Positions 46,618 to 54,664 of a DNA stretch of 64,000 nt are shown here, piece after piece. Position numbers and translations under genes: made by a program. Positions within the stretch are counted from its first letter, which is position 1. Each line of letters starts with the position of its first letter. The stretch comes from Mesorhizobium sp. LHD-90 (lineage in GTDB: Bacteria > Pseudomonadota > Alphaproteobacteria > Rhizobiales > Rhizobiaceae). The notes under the pieces are model-generated. The model did not search any database and was not told the DNA's origin. It saw only the letters and a list, made by a program, of their open reading frames with translations. The stretch is taken from positions 124,001 to 188,000 of the forward strand of contig NZ_JAVFVV010000006.1 in the NCBI RefSeq assembly GCF_030929505.1, written 5' to 3'.

Positions 46618-47377
46618 GATCCACCGTGTTCTGATTCTCGGCGGCACGACGGAAGCCCGGCAACTCGCCGAACGGCTCGCCGGTCGGGTCGAGTTTGCGG
46701 TGATGCTGTCGCTGGCCGGCCGCACCGCGAACCCGGTCGACCACCCTGTGCCGGTGCGCAGCGGTGGTTTCGGTGGCGTCGAGGGTCTTGCCAACTATCT
46801 GAAAGAACAAGAGATTGCGCTGCTGATCGACGCCACGCATCCCTACGCGGCGCGCATTTCCGCGAATGCCGCGCAAGCTGCCGGGGAGGCCGGTGTCAAG
46901 ATTCTTGCGCTTCGCCGCCCGGCGTGGCGACGCCAACCCTATGACCGCTGGACGCTTGTCGCCGACGCTGAAGCCGCCGTCGCCGCGCTCGGAACGCATC
47001 CGCGAAAGGTATTTTTGGCGCTTGGCCGGCAGGAGCTTGTCCCATTCGAAGCCGCGCCCCAGCATTCCTACCTGATCCGCAGCGTCGACCCGGTCGAACC
47101 GCCGCTCGGGGTGCCGAATGCGGACTACATTCTGGCGCGCGGCCCGTTTGCCGAGGATGCGGAAAAGGCGCTTCTGGTCGACCGCCGCATCGACGCCATC
47201 GTCGCCAAAAACAGCGGCGGAACAGCCACTTACGGCAAGATTGCGGCGGCGCGGACGCTGGGCATAGAGGTGATCCTGTTCCGGCGGCCGGTCCTGCCGC
47301 CGGTGGAAACCGCGGAGACGGTCGACGATGCGATGGCCGCGATCGATCATTGGCTGGCCAGCGAACGTGGGGTGTAG
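46616..47377 (+). CDS. cobK: precorrin-6A reductase
   Basis: NADPH-dependent reduction of precorrin-6A. 253 residues with the N-terminal nucleotide motif HRVLILGGTTEARQLAERL, LLIDATHPYAARISANAA, FLALGRQEL and VAKNSGGTATYGKIAAARTLG. It is the only plus-strand gene between cobJ and cobL; its start abuts cobL's start, and its end overlaps the cobJ end by 31 bases. Confidence 0.94.
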   Translation: MIHRVLILGGTTEARQLAERLAGRVEFAVMLSLAGRTANPVDHPVPVRSGGFGGVEGLANYLKEQEIALLIDATHPYAARISANAAQAAGEAGVKILALRRPAWRRQPYDRWTLVADAEAAVAALGTHPRKVFLALGRQELVPFEAAPQHSYLIRSVDPVEPPLGVPNADYILARGPFAEDAEKALLVDRRIDAIVAKNSGGTATYGKIAAARTLGIEVILFRRPVLPPVETAETVDDAMAAIDHWLASERGV

Positions 47378-48105
47378 ATCAGCGCCGGCCTGTCGGCGCG
47401 CGGGATTGCTCGCGTTTCTGGCGAGCCGATGATGACGCAGGTCGCCATGTCGGCCTTTCCGGTATCGACTTCGCCCAGCGAAAAAACCTCGATCCGCTCG
47501 TCCGTTCGGCCGGCGGCGCGGCCGAAAACCACAATGGTTTCAGCAGGTAACACTGTGCGCAGCTGCTCGAATGCCTTGCCCAATTGCCAGGGCCGCGCCT
47601 TGCTGATCGGGTTGTAGAGCGCAATCACGAAACCAGCTTCAGCCGCCGCGACCAGCCGGCGCTCGACCACGTCCCAGGGCTTCAGATTGTCCGACAGCGA
47701 GATCGCGCAGAAATCATGGCCGAGCGGCGCGCCGATTCGGGCCGCCACGGCGAGCATGGCGGTTACACCTGGCACGATTTCGATGTCGATGTTGCGCCAG
47801 GCCGCCGGCCCGGCCTCGATTGCTTCGCAGACGGCCGCCGCCATGGCGAAGACGCCGGGGTCGCCGCCGGAGACCACCGCGACCGTCTCGCCTTCCGCTG
47901 CCCTGGCAAGCGCGGCCCGCGCCCGCGAAATTTCTTCGCGGTTGTCGGAGGATATCGCCGTCTGGTCGAGTCTTAGTTCCAGGCGGTCGAGGTAAGGCTT
48001 GTAACCGTAGAAGAATTTGGCTTCGGCCACCGCCGCGCTCGCCTGCGGCGTGACCTGGTCGGGGCTGCCGGGTCCAAGCCCGACGACGAACAGGCGGCCG
48101 CTCAC
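47347..48105 (-). CDS. cobJ: precorrin-3B C17-methyltransferase
   Basis: Methylates C17 with ring contraction, the step after CobG. 252 residues: LFVVGLGPGSPDQVTPQA at the N-terminus, VAVVSGGDPGVFAMAAAV, VPGVTAMLAVAARIGAPLGHDF and CAISLSDNLKPW. The ATG overlaps the cobI stop by 4 bases. Confidence 0.95.
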   Translation of the reverse strand: MSGRLFVVGLGPGSPDQVTPQASAAVAEAKFFYGYKPYLDRLELRLDQTAISSDNREEISRARAALARAAEGETVAVVSGGDPGVFAMAAAVCEAIEAGPAAWRNIDIEIVPGVTAMLAVAARIGAPLGHDFCAISLSDNLKPWDVVERRLVAAAEAGFVIALYNPISKARPWQLGKAFEQLRTVLPAETIVVFGRAAGRTDERIEVFSLGEVDTGKADMATCVIIGSPETRAIPRADRPALIYTPRSLASQ

Positions 48106-48869
48106 AGCACTACCCCGGATTCCGTCACGCTGCCGGGGCGGCCGAGCCAGCCGGGGATCAGCACGATCGAGAAATAGGGCGCGATGTCGTCGGCCTTGTC
48201 GGCGAGCCGCATCGCCGCGCCGTTGGCCATCGTGCCGCGCTCGACATAGAAGGCGCGCTCGAGTCGGCCGGTGGCATCCAGCGCGCGCCGGATTTTTGGC
48301 AGATTGCGCCCCACCTTCATGATTACCGCAGCGTCGGTGTCGTTGAGCCGGCGCGCCAGCTCGAACTCGCTCATAGTGCCCGGAAGCACGGTGAGCACGT
48401 CGTCGCCCTGGACGATAGGCTGGCCGGTGGCCGACCAGCAGCCGGACATGGCGGTGACGCCTGGCACGACCTCGGTGGGATAAAGATGCGCCAGGCGCAC
48501 ATGCAGGTGCATGTAGGAGCCGTAGAACAGCGGGTCGCCCTCGGAGAGCACCGCCACTGTGCGGCCGGCGTCGAGGTGGCCGGCGACGGCCGCCGCCGAC
48601 TGCTCGTAGAAGGCCAAAATCCGCGCCTTGTAGTCGTCGTGGTCCTTGGCCATCTCGGTGGTGACCGGGTAATGCAGCGGGAGTTCGATGACACCGGGCT
48701 TCAGCCGGCCCTCGACGATGGCGCGCGCATTGCCGTTAGAGCCGCGCTTGGCGAAATGCGCCAGCACATCGGCCTCGCCCAGCGCCCGCACCGCCTTCAG
48801 CGTCAGCAATTCGGGATCGCCCGGCCCGGTGCCGACGCCGATCAGTCGGCCTGTTTGCTGCGCGCTCAC
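48102..48869 (-). CDS. cobI: precorrin-2 C20-methyltransferase
   Basis: Methylates C20 of precorrin-2. 255 residues from GTG 48869, which overlaps the cobH stop (GTGA). Features: IGVGTGPGDPELLTLKAVRAL, VLSEGDPLFYGSYMHLH, VPGVTAMSGCWSATGQPI and AVIMKVGRNLPKIRRAL. The open frame runs further upstream but into cobH. Confidence 0.95.
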   Translation of the reverse strand: MSAQQTGRLIGVGTGPGDPELLTLKAVRALGEADVLAHFAKRGSNGNARAIVEGRLKPGVIELPLHYPVTTEMAKDHDDYKARILAFYEQSAAAVAGHLDAGRTVAVLSEGDPLFYGSYMHLHVRLAHLYPTEVVPGVTAMSGCWSATGQPIVQGDDVLTVLPGTMSEFELARRLNDTDAAVIMKVGRNLPKIRRALDATGRLERAFYVERGTMANGAAMRLADKADDIAPYFSIVLIPGWLGRPGSVTESGVVL

Positions 48870-49498
48870 AGGCCGGCCCTCGCCAGTGCGTTGAGGCAGG
48901 CGGCAGTCATGGCGCTGCCGCCCAGCCGCCCGCGCACGATGGCGTAGGGCACGCCGTAGGAATTTTCGGCCAGTGCGTCCTTCGATTCCGCCGCGCCGAC
49001 AAAGCCGACCGGCATGCCGAGGATCGCGGCCGGCTTCGGCGCGCCGTCGCGCAGCAATTCCAGCAGGTAGAACAAGGCGGTAGGCGCGTTGCCGATTGCC
49101 ACGACCGAGCCGGCCATGCGCTCGCCCCACAGTTTTATTGCGGCGGCGGAACGGGTGTTGCCGATTTCCTTCGCCAAAGCCGGTGTGCGCGGGTCGCGCA
49201 ATGTGCAGATCACCTCGTTGCCGGCCGGCAGCCGGGCGCGAGTGACGCCGTGCGCCACCATCTGGGCGTCGCAGAAGATCGGCGCGCCGGCGGCAAGCGC
49301 GGCGCGTGCCGCCGGGACGAAATTTTCGCCGAACACGAACTGCCGCGCCGCCTCTACCTGGCCGCAGGCATGGATCATGCGGATGGCGATGTCCGCCTCG
49401 GCCCCGGAAAAGCGCGACAGGTCGGCTTCCGCCCGGATGATGGCGAAGGAGCGTTCGTAGATGGCGTCGCCGTCGCGGATGTAGTCGTAGGCCGTCAT
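48866..49498 (-). CDS. cobH: precorrin-8X methylmutase
   Basis: Moves the C11 methyl to C12, giving hydrogenobyrinate. 210 residues from ATG 49498, overlapping the cobG stop. Family marks: YERSFAIIRAEADLSRF, the catalytic His in RMIHACGQVEAA, IFCDAQMVAHGVTRARLP, IGNAPTALFYLLELL and MPVGFVGAAESKDAL. Confidence 0.95.
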   Translation of the reverse strand: MTAYDYIRDGDAIYERSFAIIRAEADLSRFSGAEADIAIRMIHACGQVEAARQFVFGENFVPAARAALAAGAPIFCDAQMVAHGVTRARLPAGNEVICTLRDPRTPALAKEIGNTRSAAAIKLWGERMAGSVVAIGNAPTALFYLLELLRDGAPKPAAILGMPVGFVGAAESKDALAENSYGVPYAIVRGRLGGSAMTAACLNALARAGL

Positions 49499-50988
49499 GG
49501 TCTGTCCTGTTCGAATGCGGCCTTCAAGCATGCCGATTGCGCGGGCGAAAGGGCTGCCGTCGTCCCGTCGACGACCTTTGCACTGCCCGTCCGCCGTTCC
49601 GCATGAAGTTTCGTGGCCGCCGCCGCGATCGCTTCGGCCAATCCGGCTGCCGACCTGTAGGCGAGTGGCCGTGCCCTGGTTGTTCCGTGGACGACAAGCC
49701 CCGCGCCGTTTTCGCCACCGACGATGGTGATATCGGCCGCGGCCTGCCGCGCGCAGCCCTTTTCGCAGCCGGAGATGTGGATGGAGAGGTTTTGTGCGCC
49801 GGGGGGGAGCGACCGGGCTACCTCCTCGGCAATGGCGCGCGCTGCGATTTTTCCCGATGCGCAGGCCGGCGCACCGGGGCAGGCGGCGATCGACCGGCGC
49901 GGATCGACCGCATCGGTGACGAAGCCGAGTTTTGCGGCGTGTTTGCGCAGCGCCTGCGCGGCTTCGAGGGAGGGGCAGATCGGCAGCAGGGTGCGTGCGG
50001 GGGCAGGGCGGATGTCGGCGATGCCGAGTGCCTCGGCATGGCGGGCGAGGTTGATGAGGCGGGCGGCGTCGATGTGGCCGAAGGGGAGGGAAATGGGGAG
50101 GGTGTAGCCACCCTCTCGCAAACGATAGAAATCAGGCAACGGCGGTTTGCGATGCTTGTGCTCTATGTTGCCCCCCTCTGTCCTGCCGGACATCTCCCCC
50201 ACAAGGGGGGAGATCGAGCCGGCCGCTCGGCTTTCGCAAACCTTCGGTGCAGGAGAAGCGACTTGGGCAAAGCTGCCAATCTCCCCCCTTGTGGAGGAGA
50301 TGTCCGGCAGGACAGAGGGGGGCAACGTAGAGCGCAATTGGTTCAGTGCGCGGTCATCCGCAACATCTCTCGCCCTCGCGCCTTGGCCTTGCATCGCGAT
50401 CTTCGTCAGCACCGTCAGTGCGGCTTCGATTGCACCATCTTCCTGGTACGATCCCAGCAGCTTCGCAGTTCCCGAATCACCAGCGAGCGCCACACGCCAC
50501 AGCATGTGACCATCGCACTTACCGGCCGTCAGCCGAACATCCGCCACGATGTCATCCCGCGAAACCTGGCCTCGGCCATCGACCACGACCGACACTTTCG
50601 GTCCGAGCCTGTCGGTCAACCCCAATGCGTCGATACCCTCGCCGATGCGCCGCGCCAGCGCCACGGAGTCGCCGATCTCCTCCGGATCCATACCCGCCAG
50701 CGGGCTGATCTCGACCGGCGCGCCGGTGCGGACGTCTATCGCCAGCGCGTCGACGTCCTCGGCGAAGCGGCTGGCCGACATGGTGGAAAATCCGCGGAAC
50801 TGGCAACTGCCGCGCGCCGTCACCTCGACGATGCCGTTACCGTGGCGCGCCGCCGATTCGCAGAGTCCGATCAATTGCTTCGGCGAAAATCCTCCGGAAA
50901 CGGGCGAGAGCCGGATCAGCAGCCCGTCGCCGGTGGACATCGGGGCTGACAGCGCCGGGCAGGCGCCGCGTCTGAGGGAGGCGCTCAT
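49495..50988 (-). CDS. cobG: precorrin-3B synthase with an in-frame repeat insert
   Basis: Oxygen-dependent hydroxylation and lactone formation on precorrin-3A, a mark of the aerobic route. 497 residues in two nitrite/sulfite-reductase-like halves. The [4Fe-4S]/sirohaem-type cysteines are in CPGAPACASG and HISGCEKGCARQ. Residues about 220-276 derive from a 168-bp inverted-repeat element (50163-50330), exactly 56 codons, lying between the two halves. Without it the protein is near 440 residues, a normal size. ATGA overlaps join it to cobN and cobH. Confidence 0.93.
   Translation of the reverse strand: MSASLRRGACPALSAPMSTGDGLLIRLSPVSGGFSPKQLIGLCESAARHGNGIVEVTARGSCQFRGFSTMSASRFAEDVDALAIDVRTGAPVEISPLAGMDPEEIGDSVALARRIGEGIDALGLTDRLGPKVSVVVDGRGQVSRDDIVADVRLTAGKCDGHMLWRVALAGDSGTAKLLGSYQEDGAIEAALTVLTKIAMQGQGARARDVADDRALNQLRSTLPPSVLPDISSTRGEIGSFAQVASPAPKVCESRAAGSISPLVGEMSGRTEGGNIEHKHRKPPLPDFYRLREGGYTLPISLPFGHIDAARLINLARHAEALGIADIRPAPARTLLPICPSLEAAQALRKHAAKLGFVTDAVDPRRSIAACPGAPACASGKIAARAIAEEVARSLPPGAQNLSIHISGCEKGCARQAAADITIVGGENGAGLVVHGTTRARPLAYRSAAGLAEAIAAAATKLHAERRTGSAKVVDGTTAALSPAQSACLKAAFEQDRP
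50163..50330. repeat. palindromic repeat element inside cobG
   Basis: 168 bases with inverted arms of about 49 bases; the right outer end is GGGGGGCAACGTAG and the left matches it with one change. Closely related to the element at 44031-44201. It is a multiple of three and has no stop in the cobG frame. Confidence 0.92.
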
Positions 50989-53900
50989 TCGGCGGCCTGC
51001 GGGGCGGACGCTTCCGCGATGAGGGTGGCGAGATCGTCGTCGACCGAGTTACGCAGCGGATGCCACAGTCCGCGTCGCCGCGCGGCGGCAAAGCGCTCGG
51101 CAATGAAACGGGCGGCGGCCGGATTCTCGCGCAGCAAAAAATCGCGGACACGCGGGTCGCCGACATAGGCGTCGTGAATGGCCTCGATCAGAGTGCCGGG
51201 AATGGCATTGGTGGTTTCGGCGAAGCCCACCAGCCGGTCCACGGTCTCGGCGAATTCGGAGGCGCCGCGCGGACCGTGGCGCATCTGGCCTTCGATGAAG
51301 CGCGGATTGGTGGCGCGCGCCCGCACCACGCGGGTCACCGCCTCGGTCACCGAGCGCGGACGCGGTCTTGCCGGATCGCTGGTGTCCAGCACGATCACGT
51401 CGGCATTCTTTCCGAGCGCCGCAAGCGCCGCCGAAAAACCGCCGATGAAGGCCACGTCGGCGGAGCCCTCGAGAATGTCGCGGGTCGGGTCGTCGCCGGT
51501 ATGGACCAGAAGATCGGCTTCGGCGATGCGGCCGGCGAAATCGCCGGGCGCGGCCACCGCCTCGCCCTCGGCGCCGCCATAGGCATGGGATGCGTTTTCC
51601 AGATACGCCTTTCCAATCTCCTCCCTGGTGCTCCATTCGCCGCGGGCCAGAAGATCCTCGACGCCGGCGCCATAGGTGCCCGGCGACGAACCGAAAATGC
51701 GCGGCGGCGTCTTGCCGCCCAAGCGCGTCTCGGCTGCCAGTGGATTGTCGGCAAAATCCTCGTCGCAGGCCGCGACGGCGCGGGCGGCGGCGTCCATCAA
51801 AGCGATCTGCGTAGGGAACATGTCGCGGAACAGGCCGGAGATGTGCCAGGTGACGTCGATGCGCGGGCGGCCGAGCAGGGCCTGCGGCAAGACCTCGATG
51901 CCGGTGACGCGGCCGGTGGCGGGGTCCCATTGCGGGCGGCAGCCCATCAGCGCCAGGCCTTGGGCGATCTCCTCGCCGCCGGTGCGCAGCGAGGCGCTGC
52001 CCCACAGGTCGATGACCAGCGCGCGCGGCCAGTCGCCGTGGTCCTGCAGGTAGCGGCGCAGCACCTCCTCGGCGGCGGCCTTGCCGAGGTCGAAGGCGGT
52101 CGGCGTCGGCATTGTGCGCGGATCGGCGGTGAACAGGTTGCGGCCTGTCGGCAGCACGTCGGTGCGGCCACGCGCCGGGGCGCCGGCAGGCCCGGCGCGG
52201 ACGTGGCGTCCGTCGAGTGCGGCGAGCAGGTTTTTGCGCTCGGCATCGGCGCTGGCGATGCGCAGCGGGTCCGCCTCGTCCAGCGCGGAGCGGCCATAGA
52301 TGTGCAGCCCGTCCTTGACGGCAAAATCCTTGAGGTCGCACAGCCAGGCGTCGATGCGGCGCAGCGCTTCGTCCGGTGCGTCGGTTCTCGCCACGCCGGC
52401 CTCGGCGGCGAGGCCGGATTTCGCCGCCGTCTCGACGATCAGCTTTGCCAGCCGGTCGCGGCGACGGCGGTCGAGGCCGTCGGCCTGCGCATATTCGTCG
52501 ACCAGCCGCTCCAGCTTCTGCTTGTCCGCGTCGAGGCCGGCGGCGCTCATGGGCGGCGGCAGATGGCCGAGCGTGACCGCCGCGATACGGCGCTTCGCCT
52601 GCGCGGCCTCGCCGGGATTGCTGACGATGAACGGATAGACGACCGGCAGGGGACCGGTGACGACTTCCGGAAAGCAGTTTTTGCCCAGCGCCACCGTCTT
52701 GCCCGGCAGCCATTCCAGCGTGCCATGGGCGCCGACATGGACGAGCGCATGGGCGCCGAGCGTTTGGCGTAGCCACAGGCCAAAGGCGATCAGCGCATGG
52801 CGCGGCGGCAGGGCGGCGTCATGATAGTCGGCGCGGCGGTCGGCGGAGCGCCCGCGGTCGGGCGCAAGGGCGACGGTGACGTTGCCGAAGGTGGCTGCGC
52901 GGAAGGGGTAGTGCGCTCCCTCACTCTCCCCCTTGTGGGGAGGGTCGGGAAGCACGTCGAGCTTTGCGAGACGCGCGAGCCGGGGTGGGGGGTTCGGAGG
53001 TTGGTTCTTTTCAGCACCCCCACCCCGCCTCACGATCTCCGCTTCGCTCCCATCGCTCGTCGACCCTCCCCACAAGGGGGAGGGTGAGGGCGCAGTATCT
53101 TCCACCGCATCGCCCCACGCGGCCTCGACGGCATTCGTCGCCTCGACCGGCAAACCGGCCGCCATCCGCCGATAGTCTTCCAACGCCAGCCCATGGCCGC
53201 TGTTTTCCAGTAGATTCAGCAATTCGCGGGGCGATTCGGGAATCGAATCAACAAAATAGCCGGCAGACTTCAGGTCGTGCAGCAGGGCGAGCACGCTGGC
53301 CGGCACGTCGAGGCCGACCGCATAGCCGGTGCGACCCGGAGCCGAGGGATAGTCGGGAATGAGGATCGCCAGCCGCTTTTCGTCGCGCGGCGTCGCGGCC
53401 AGCCGCAGGAACGCTGCGATCCGTGCGGCCACCTGCTCGATGCGGTCAGGCTCCGGCGTGTTCGCCTGCGCGGTAAAGCCGAGCGCCTGGTCCGCGATAC
53501 TTTGCGCCTTGAAGGAGATCGCGCCGGCAAGCACGCGGCCGTCGAGCTCTGGCATGACGACATGCATGGCGAGGTCGGCCGGCGCCAGCCCGCGCGCATT
53601 TTTTTCCCATGCATCGCGGCGGGTGGTGGCGACGATCACCTGGAACACCGGCACGCCGGCGCGGTCGAACAAGGTCTCCGCACCCGGCTCCGCGCCCGTC
53701 GCGAAGGCGGTGGCGGTGACGATCGCGGCGGGCTTGAGGTCGGCTATTGCCGATTCGACAAAAGCGACCGACTCCTTGTCCTTGAGACTCGAGACGAAGA
53801 TCGGCACCGGGCGGATGCCCCTTGCGGCCAGCGCCTCGCACAGCGCATCGATCGGCGCGACGTCGTCGGCGAGCAGCATCGAGCGATAGAAGAGGATGGG

Positions 53901-54596
53901 GACGACGGGTGCAGTTGTTCCTTCTCCCCGTTTACGGGGAGAAGGTGGCCCGAAGGGCCGGATGAGGGGCGGCGCGACCTTGTCGGATGTGGACTCCCGC
54001 CCCTCATCCCCCTGCCGGGACCTTCTCCCCGTGAACGGGAAGAAGGGAACTCGTTCATAAAACCCCGCCTTCGGCACGACCACCGGCACCGCGCCGCCGT
54101 TTTCGCCCCGCGCCAGTCCCGCGAGCCGGCGGACCAGCAAATCCATGTTGCCGGGTCCGCCTTCGCGGAAAAACGCGAGCAGTTCATCAAGCTCGGGCCG
54201 CGAGAGGGTCGAGCACTCCACTAGCCGCTCGTCCTGCTCTCGGCATTCGCCGGGAAGCAAGGCTAGCCGGATGCTTTTGGCACGGGCAAGGGCGGCGAGC
54301 TGGTCGCAGCCATAGCGCCACCAGTCGTAGCCACCGAGGATGCGGACGAGGATCACCTTGGCGTGTGCCGCGACCTTGTCCAACCAGAGGTCGACCGACA
54401 TCGGATGGCGCAGGTCGCGCAGAGCTGCCAGCCGCATCGAGGGCAGCGCGTCGCCGCCGCGCCGCCAGGCGGAGGCGATTGCGGCAAGATCGCTGTCGGT
54501 GAAGGACAGGCCCACGATATCCGCGGACGACTGGGCAAGGTCGACCGGCTCAACCAGATCGTCGAGCGAGGCGGATGTCGTGGGCAGGATGTGCAT
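50985..54596 (-). CDS. cobN: cobaltochelatase large subunit with two in-frame repeat inserts
   Basis: ATP-dependent insertion of cobalt into hydrogenobyrinic acid a,c-diamide, working with CobS/CobT-type chelatase subunits not in this window. 1,203 residues. CobN marks: HVGAHGTLEWLPGKTVALG, ADPRTMPTPTAFDLGKAAAEEVL, LVIDLWGSASLRTGGEEIAQ, VTWHISGLFRDMFPTQIALMD and the C-terminal GLWHPLRNSVDDDLATL. Residues about 183-226 and 503-559 are encoded by two different palindromic elements. The stop overlaps cobG, and the start lies 68 bases from cobW. Confidence 0.94.
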   Translation of the reverse strand: MHILPTTSASLDDLVEPVDLAQSSADIVGLSFTDSDLAAIASAWRRGGDALPSMRLAALRDLRHPMSVDLWLDKVAAHAKVILVRILGGYDWWRYGCDQLAALARAKSIRLALLPGECREQDERLVECSTLSRPELDELLAFFREGGPGNMDLLVRRLAGLARGENGGAVPVVVPKAGFYERVPFFPFTGRRSRQGDEGRESTSDKVAPPLIRPFGPPSPRKRGEGTTAPVVPILFYRSMLLADDVAPIDALCEALAARGIRPVPIFVSSLKDKESVAFVESAIADLKPAAIVTATAFATGAEPGAETLFDRAGVPVFQVIVATTRRDAWEKNARGLAPADLAMHVVMPELDGRVLAGAISFKAQSIADQALGFTAQANTPEPDRIEQVAARIAAFLRLAATPRDEKRLAILIPDYPSAPGRTGYAVGLDVPASVLALLHDLKSAGYFVDSIPESPRELLNLLENSGHGLALEDYRRMAAGLPVEATNAVEAAWGDAVEDTAPSPSPLWGGSTSDGSEAEIVRRGGGAEKNQPPNPPPRLARLAKLDVLPDPPHKGESEGAHYPFRAATFGNVTVALAPDRGRSADRRADYHDAALPPRHALIAFGLWLRQTLGAHALVHVGAHGTLEWLPGKTVALGKNCFPEVVTGPLPVVYPFIVSNPGEAAQAKRRIAAVTLGHLPPPMSAAGLDADKQKLERLVDEYAQADGLDRRRRDRLAKLIVETAAKSGLAAEAGVARTDAPDEALRRIDAWLCDLKDFAVKDGLHIYGRSALDEADPLRIASADAERKNLLAALDGRHVRAGPAGAPARGRTDVLPTGRNLFTADPRTMPTPTAFDLGKAAAEEVLRRYLQDHGDWPRALVIDLWGSASLRTGGEEIAQGLALMGCRPQWDPATGRVTGIEVLPQALLGRPRIDVTWHISGLFRDMFPTQIALMDAAARAVAACDEDFADNPLAAETRLGGKTPPRIFGSSPGTYGAGVEDLLARGEWSTREEIGKAYLENASHAYGGAEGEAVAAPGDFAGRIAEADLLVHTGDDPTRDILEGSADVAFIGGFSAALAALGKNADVIVLDTSDPARPRPRSVTEAVTRVVRARATNPRFIEGQMRHGPRGASEFAETVDRLVGFAETTNAIPGTLIEAIHDAYVGDPRVRDFLLRENPAAARFIAERFAAARRRGLWHPLRNSVDDDLATLIAEASAPQAAE
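52918..53090. repeat. palindromic repeat element A inside cobN
   Basis: Inverted arms begin CCCTCACTCTCCCCCTTGTG at 52918 and end at 53090, with an inner inverted pair (GGGGTGGGGG / CCCCCACCCC). No stop in the cobN frame; adds about 57 residues rich in Pro, Gly and Ser. Confidence 0.88.
53918..54049. repeat. palindromic repeat element B inside cobN
   Basis: 132 bases (44 codons). The arms share CTTCTCCCCGTTTACGGGGA-type hairpins and GGATGAGGGG at their inner ends, with small mismatches. A different family from element A. Open in the cobN frame. Confidence 0.85.
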
Positions 54597-54664
54597 GGCG
54601 CGAACCTACCAGATCGCCACGGCGGAGTTCACTGCCTTGCGGATGGAGCGCGACATTGCGGTCG

